Notes under the pieces: generated by a model
What the model was told of the DNA's origin: nothing
Databases searched by the model: none
The model's input: only the letters and a program-made list of their open reading frames with translations
Made by a program: the position numbers and the translations under genes
In this document: one piece after another, positions 59,714 through 64,000 of the stretch
Position numbering within the stretch: position 1 is the first letter of the stretch
How the letters are laid out: each line of letters opens with the position of its first letter
NCBI RefSeq assembly: GCF_022271405.1
Contig: NZ_JAJNAL010000015.1
Span: 1 to 64,000 of the forward strand
Length of the DNA stretch: 64,000 nt
DNA from: Rhodopseudomonas infernalis
GTDB taxonomy: Bacteria; Pseudomonadota; Alphaproteobacteria; Rhizobiales; Xanthobacteraceae
Direction: 5' to 3'

Positions 59714-61812
59714 GTGTCCTCCTTGTCGGCGAGCGCGACCAGCGCATCGACCGCGACGACGCCGCTCCCCACCGCGTTGATGATCAGGGGGTTGATTTCG
59801 GCGTCGCGCACGTGAACCTCTTCATCGACCGCGAGCCGCGACAACGCAACGATCGCCTGCGCCAGCGCGTCGAGATCGCCGTGCGGCTTGTTGCGGAAGC
59901 CGCGGAATACGCGGGTGATCGCCAGCTCGTCGATCATCTCGCGCGCGGCGCCCAGATCCACCGGCGCGAGGCGGATGCTGCGGTCGCGATAGATCTCGGT
60001 GAACACGCCGCCGGCCGCGAGCAGCACGATGGGCCCGGCCTCCGGATCGACCCGGTAGCCGAGCAGCATCTCGCCGAGGCCCGACGTCATGGGCTGCACC
60101 AGCACCTGCGTCGGCGTGGCGCCCGGCCGATGCGCCGCGACATTCGTGGCGATCTTGGATGCAGCCTGCTTGACGCCGGCTTCGTCGCCGACGTTGAGGA
60201 CGACACCGCCGACTTCGGTCTTGTGCGCGATCTCGGCCGACAACAGCTTCACGGCGACCGGATAGGCGAAGGGTAAGTCGACGGCCTGCGCGCCGACCTC
60301 GACCGCGACAGCGGGCGCATGAGCGATGCCGAGGCGATCGAGCAACCGATAGGCCTGCATCTCGTCGAGCTGGCGCGTGGCGCCGGCGAGCGGTCGCAGC
60401 AATGGCAACTCACGCCGCGGCTGCCGGCGTAGCAGCGCCGCGCTGATGGCGTCGGCACAGCTCTCCGGCGTGCGGAAGTTGGGCACGCCGGCCTGGGTGA
60501 GCATCGCCAGCGCATCGGGCGCGTCGGGCACCACGAAGGCGACCAGCGGCTTGGCAGAACCGGCGCTGTCGATCACCGGCTTGACGGCGAGGTCGGGTTG
60601 AAACCGCGCGGACGAACCGGTGACGGCGACCACGACATCAAACTCGGGCGCCGTCAGCATCGTCTGCAGCGCGGCCTTCATCACCTCGTAGCGGGTGCCG
60701 GCCAGCGTCAGGTCGATGATCCGCTCGTGCTGCGCCGTGACGCCGGCTTCGCCGAGACGATCGAACGTGGCGTGGGTCGGCTTGACCACCTCGATATCAC
60801 GGATGCCGAGCTCATCGACCACCATGGCGGCGCCGCCGCCGGTCGTGGTCACGACGCCGACGCGCCGAGTGTGCTGACCGGCCGGGCGCGCCGGCAGCTT
60901 GTGCAACAGCGGCAGCGTCTCGATCAGGGTCTCGAAATTGTTCACGCGGGCGATGCCGCAGTCGGCCAGGAACGCGGCCGCGACGTCGTCTTCGCCGGCC
61001 AGCGCGCCGGTGTGCGACAACGCCAGTTCGGCCGCCACTGCGGAGCGGCCCAGCTTGTAGGCGACCACCGGCTTGCCGCGGTCCGCAGCCGCGAGCGCGA
61101 AGTCACGCAGGTCCTGCGCGCGCCGGATGCTTTCGAGGAACAGCATGTAGCCGGTCACGTTCGGATCATCCAACGTGGCGGCGCAGATCTCGCCGAGGCT
61201 GAGATCGATCTCGTTGCCGACCGACACTAGCCCGGCAAAGCCGACATTGCGCGCCTTGCCACGCGAGATCAGGCCGCCGAGCAGGCTGCCGCTGTGCGAC
61301 GCGACGAAGATGCCGCCGCGCGGCAGGTCGCTCTCGGCGAACGCCGCGTTGGCGGTGATGATGGTGCGGCTGTGCAGATTGATGGCGCCGAGGCTGGACG
61401 GGCCGAGGATGCGCAGCGAACTCGCCGCGCAGATCGCCTTCAGCCGTTCGACCCGCGCGAGCCCTGCCTCGCCGCCCTCGGAAAAATTCGATGCCAGAAT
61501 CGTCGCCACCGGAATGCCTATCCGCGCACAGGCTTCGGCTGCGGCGATCGCGTCATCGGTCGGCGTCAGGATGAAGGCGTGATCCGGCACCGCGGGCAAC
61601 GCATCGAGCGACGGCCACGCGGTCTCGCCGAGCACCGTCGCGCGCCGCGGATTGATCGGATAGATCGTGCCCTGATAACCGGCGCGCCGCAGATATTGCA
61701 GCGGCCGCGACGACGTCTTCGACAGATCGTCGGACGCGCCGACCAGCGCGATGCTGCGCGGCGCCAGCAGCGCCTGCGCCCAGCTCGACGTTGGGGCGCT
61801 ATTCGGCGGCAC
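59710..61812 (-). CDS. NDP-forming acyl-CoA synthetase (acetate-CoA ligase family)
   Basis: A 700-residue fused ADP-forming-type acyl-CoA synthetase. The N-terminal CoA-binding domain (about 10-110, PRSIALVGASDDLSKTSS), a succinyl-CoA ligase-like region with phospho-histidine motif LSHTGALAGED (about 255-265), and a C-terminal ATP-grasp domain (about 470-690, YPVAVKLLSAEIAHKTEVGG) are visible. It joins an acid to CoA using ATP or runs in reverse. The start is GTG at 61812, overlapping the acyl-CoA dehydrogenase end by 14 bases. Confidence 0.92.
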   Translation of the reverse strand: MPPNSAPTSSWAQALLAPRSIALVGASDDLSKTSSRPLQYLRRAGYQGTIYPINPRRATVLGETAWPSLDALPAVPDHAFILTPTDDAIAAAEACARIGIPVATILASNFSEGGEAGLARVERLKAICAASSLRILGPSSLGAINLHSRTIITANAAFAESDLPRGGIFVASHSGSLLGGLISRGKARNVGFAGLVSVGNEIDLSLGEICAATLDDPNVTGYMLFLESIRRAQDLRDFALAAADRGKPVVAYKLGRSAVAAELALSHTGALAGEDDVAAAFLADCGIARVNNFETLIETLPLLHKLPARPAGQHTRRVGVVTTTGGGAAMVVDELGIRDIEVVKPTHATFDRLGEAGVTAQHERIIDLTLAGTRYEVMKAALQTMLTAPEFDVVVAVTGSSARFQPDLAVKPVIDSAGSAKPLVAFVVPDAPDALAMLTQAGVPNFRTPESCADAISAALLRRQPRRELPLLRPLAGATRQLDEMQAYRLLDRLGIAHAPAVAVEVGAQAVDLPFAYPVAVKLLSAEIAHKTEVGGVVLNVGDEAGVKQAASKIATNVAAHRPGATPTQVLVQPMTSGLGEMLLGYRVDPEAGPIVLLAAGGVFTEIYRDRSIRLAPVDLGAAREMIDELAITRVFRGFRNKPHGDLDALAQAIVALSRLAVDEEVHVRDAEINPLIINAVGSGVVAVDALVALADKEDT

Positions 61813-62962
61813 GTGCCACAGATCCGCGCTGATCGAAGCGGCGCTCGAACACGTCTTCGGCTATCCGGTTCTTGAGGATTTCGGTGGAGCCGCCGGCGAT
61901 CATCCAGCCGCGGGTTCGGCGCATGCAATATTCGGCGAGCGACTCCTGGCTGTAGCCGAGCCCGCCCATGATCTGCACCGCCTCGTTCGCCACCTCGAAG
62001 CCGGCCTGATTGCAGGCGAGCTTGGCGATCGCGGTCTGATACGGCGACGGCAGGCCCTCGGTGATACTTGCGGCGCGATACAGCAGCAGCTGCGCCGATT
62101 CCAGCTTCAGCGCCATGTCGGCGAATTTCCACTGCAGGCCCTGAAACTCACAAAGCGGACGACCGAACTGCATGCGGATCAGCGCATGCTCGCGCGCCAG
62201 ATTGAAGGCATGGCGCCCGAGCGCCAGCGACCGCGCCGAATTGCCGAGCCGTTCGACGTTGAAACCGGAAATCTGCTTCTTGAAGCCGCCGAGCCCGAGC
62301 AGCACGTTGGCGGCGGGGATCCGGCAGCTCTCGAAATAGAGCTGGCTCCATTGCTCGCCGCTCATGAAGGCGGTCGGCTTGCCGACCGTGAAGCCAGGCG
62401 TGCCGCGCTCGATCAGCACCGAGCCGATGCCGCCGACGCCCGGCCCGAACCGGACATAGACCAGGTACACCGCCGCATCCGGGCTGTGGGTGCCAAACAC
62501 CTTGCTGCCGTTGATCAAGTAATCGTCGCCGTCGGCGGTCGCAGACGTCTTCAGCTCGGTCGCCGCGGAGCCGGCGTCGGGCTCGCTCATGCCGAGGCTG
62601 ATGCAGCTGCGGCCGGCGAGCAGGTCGGGCAGGAAGCGCGCTTTCTGCTCGGGCGTCGCATATTCCACGAACGTGCGGATCGGACCGAAATTGCCGGCCT
62701 GCACGATATCGGCGCTGCGCGGACACACCGCGGCGACCTGCTCGATCGCGATCACCGCGTCCATCAACGTGCCGCCCTGGCCACCATCCTCCGGATCGAA
62801 CGGGATGCCGAGCAGTCCCTGCTCGGCGAGCAGCTTCGCGGTCTCGAACGGAAAATGCGGATCGTGCGCGCGCGCCAGCGCACCATCCTTCAGATGGGCT
62901 TCGGCGAAGCGCCGAACCGAGGTGGCGAAAGCTTGTTGTTCTTCTGTGAGTTGGAAATCCAT
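61799..62962 (-). CDS. Acyl-CoA dehydrogenase
   Basis: A 387-residue flavoprotein dehydrogenase that oxidises acyl-CoA to enoyl-CoA. ISLGMSEPDAGSAATELKTS is the FAD/substrate motif and QIMGGLGYSQE the C-terminal one. The usual medium-chain catalytic glutamate is replaced (IAGGSTEI has Gly there), whereas NVERLGN supplies a Glu in the position used by isovaleryl- and long-chain enzymes. A branched or aromatic-side-chain substrate is therefore plausible. The ATG at 62962 is the family start. It is first in the catabolic run and divergent from the LysR gene. Confidence 0.92.
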   Translation of the reverse strand: MDFQLTEEQQAFATSVRRFAEAHLKDGALARAHDPHFPFETAKLLAEQGLLGIPFDPEDGGQGGTLMDAVIAIEQVAAVCPRSADIVQAGNFGPIRTFVEYATPEQKARFLPDLLAGRSCISLGMSEPDAGSAATELKTSATADGDDYLINGSKVFGTHSPDAAVYLVYVRFGPGVGGIGSVLIERGTPGFTVGKPTAFMSGEQWSQLYFESCRIPAANVLLGLGGFKKQISGFNVERLGNSARSLALGRHAFNLAREHALIRMQFGRPLCEFQGLQWKFADMALKLESAQLLLYRAASITEGLPSPYQTAIAKLACNQAGFEVANEAVQIMGGLGYSQESLAEYCMRRTRGWMIAGGSTEILKNRIAEDVFERRFDQRGSVARAAE

Positions 62963-63039
62963 GGGTCCGCCGCAGATCAAGGTGGCCCCTGTTTCCCAGC
63001 GCAGCGCTGGACGGGCAACTGTGCATCGGTTATTGCTTT

Positions 63040-63054
63040 ATTACATTTTGTAAT
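63040..63054. promoter_or_regulatory. LysR operator candidate
   Basis: ATTACATTTTGTAAT is a perfect 15-bp palindrome (6-bp arms, 3-bp centre) with the T-N11-A pattern of LysR boxes. It lies in the 106-base gap between the acyl-CoA dehydrogenase and LysR genes, 14 bases before the LysR start codon. Confidence 0.7.
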
Positions 63055-63068
63055 GTCAGAGGCGAGTC

Positions 63069-63998
63069 ATGGCCGAGAAGGAAATGCCTCAGTCGGAGTG
63101 GCTTCCGCCGCTGAACCCGCTGCACGTGTTCGAAGTCGCGGCCCGGCTCGGCAGCTTCACCAAGGCGGCCGAAAAGCTGCGCGTCACGCAGCCGGCGATC
63201 AGCCGACAGGTCCGCACACTGGAAGACTTTCTCGGCGTTCGGCTGTTCGAGCGTGACAAGCAGGGCATCCGGCTGACGCCGGCGGGCGAGCAGTTTCAGC
63301 GCGAGGTCTCGCCTGCATTTCACATCATCCGGACCGCGGCCGCCAACCTCAAGGAGACCCGCCGGGTCGAGCCGCTCAAGATCCGCGCCTACACGACCTT
63401 CGCGTCGAAATGGCTGATCCAGCGGCTGCCATCATTTCACGTCGCGCATCCGAACATCCGGCTGAACATCAGCAACGTGGTCGCCCCGATCGACTTCGCC
63501 AAGGACCGCGTCGATCTCGCAATCCAGTTCGGCGACGGCAACTGGCCGGGCGTCGTTTCGGAGTTGCTGTTCACGGATCTCATTCAGCCGGTGTGCAGTC
63601 CGAAGCTGCTCAGGAGCGCGCGGCTGGTGGAGGTGGACGATCTCCGGCGAGTGCAGATGCTGCACTCGCATTATCGCCGCACCGACTGGCACGATTGGCT
63701 GGCGGCCGTGAACCGCACCGATCTACTGTCCAGCAACGAGATCAGCTTCTCGTCGTCGATCCTGACTTATCAGGCCGCTGCCGAGGGTGTCGGCGTGGCG
63801 ATCGGCCAGATCCATCTGCTACGCAACGAAATTGCCGACGGAACGCTGGTGCCGCTGTTCGATGCGCCATTCGAACGCAAGCTGGCGCACTACGTGGTGC
63901 GACCGAAAGGCCGCCCCCTCAATCGCAAAGCGCGCAGCTTCCTGACCTGGCTAAGTAAGAGCATGGACGATTTTGTGGCTGCGCAACCAACGCGCTAG
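63069..63998 (+). CDS. LysR-type transcriptional regulator (GcvA-like)
   Basis: A 309-residue LysR regulator. The winged helix-turn-helix (about residues 15-75) contains FEVAARLGSFTKAAEKLRVT and QPAISRQVRTLEDFLGVRLF. The GcvA-type effector domain follows from about residue 95, with WLIQRLPSFHVAHPNIRLNI and VCSPKLL. It is divergent from the acyl-CoA dehydrogenase operon and probably controls it through the palindrome at 63040-63054, with a CoA ester or organic acid as inducer. The stop lies three bases before the window ends. Confidence 0.93.
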   Translation: MAEKEMPQSEWLPPLNPLHVFEVAARLGSFTKAAEKLRVTQPAISRQVRTLEDFLGVRLFERDKQGIRLTPAGEQFQREVSPAFHIIRTAAANLKETRRVEPLKIRAYTTFASKWLIQRLPSFHVAHPNIRLNISNVVAPIDFAKDRVDLAIQFGDGNWPGVVSELLFTDLIQPVCSPKLLRSARLVEVDDLRRVQMLHSHYRRTDWHDWLAAVNRTDLLSSNEISFSSSILTYQAAAEGVGVAIGQIHLLRNEIADGTLVPLFDAPFERKLAHYVVRPKGRPLNRKARSFLTWLSKSMDDFVAAQPTR

Positions 63999-64000
63999 CG

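Overview
The window is GC-rich alphaproteobacterial chromosome. Gene content, codon use and repeat families suggest a Bradyrhizobiaceae relative such as Rhodopseudomonas or Bradyrhizobium. This is inferred from the genes; no marker such as 16S is present. I recognise 52 protein-coding genes, one of them cut by the left edge. I saw no tRNA, rRNA, CRISPR array or intact insertion sequence. Six families of short palindromic interspersed repeats fill many intergenic gaps.

Layout. 1-4070: the start of a sorbosone-dehydrogenase-like gene, a degenerate SGNH/DUF459 exported protein and two divergent short-chain dehydrogenases. 4840-7180: a visibly AT-rich island (about 48% GC on hand-counted lines, against more than 75% next door). 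It carries an overlapping AAA ATPase gene and a TOPRIM/DUF4276-like gene, a likely phage-defence pair, bracketed by a 32-bp direct repeat. 7390-13740: gltB-gltD glutamate synthase. 14170-26110: envelope and housekeeping genes: an Hsp20 with a sigma-32 promoter and ROSE thermometer, a lysophospholipase-like hydrolase, galU, a diguanylate cyclase, a beta-barrel porin, an arabinose-5-phosphate isomerase, nfeD/qmcA and hemH. 26270-33810: a Ni/Co exporter with a DUF1007 partner, an M3 oligopeptidase, and an ornithine decarboxylase behind a long structured leader with an attenuator.

33990-54850 is nitrogen and carbon scavenging. The NrtABD-type transporter and cyanase operon (36955-40638) has a sigma-54 promoter and three upstream operator palindromes, with a divergent PAS/sigma-54 activator. 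A minus-strand run of about 9.7 kb (42999-52706) encodes two amidases, a formamidase/acetamidase, a five-part urea/amide HAAT transporter and an SDR. It begins with an intrinsic terminator. The divergent amiC-amiR pair encodes an amide sensor and an ANTAR antiterminator that should act on that terminator.

54850-63998: exonuclease III, then an acyl-CoA/aldehyde catabolic operon (aldehyde dehydrogenase, solute-binding protein, hydrolase, SCP2-like protein, NDP-forming acyl-CoA synthetase, acyl-CoA dehydrogenase). It is divergent from a LysR regulator, with a perfect 15-bp palindrome between them.

Most promising for novelty: the ATPase/TOPRIM-like island, the cyanate sigma-54 control region, the AmiR leader, the ornithine decarboxylase leader, and a palindromic repeat read in frame at the start of the Ni/Co exporter.
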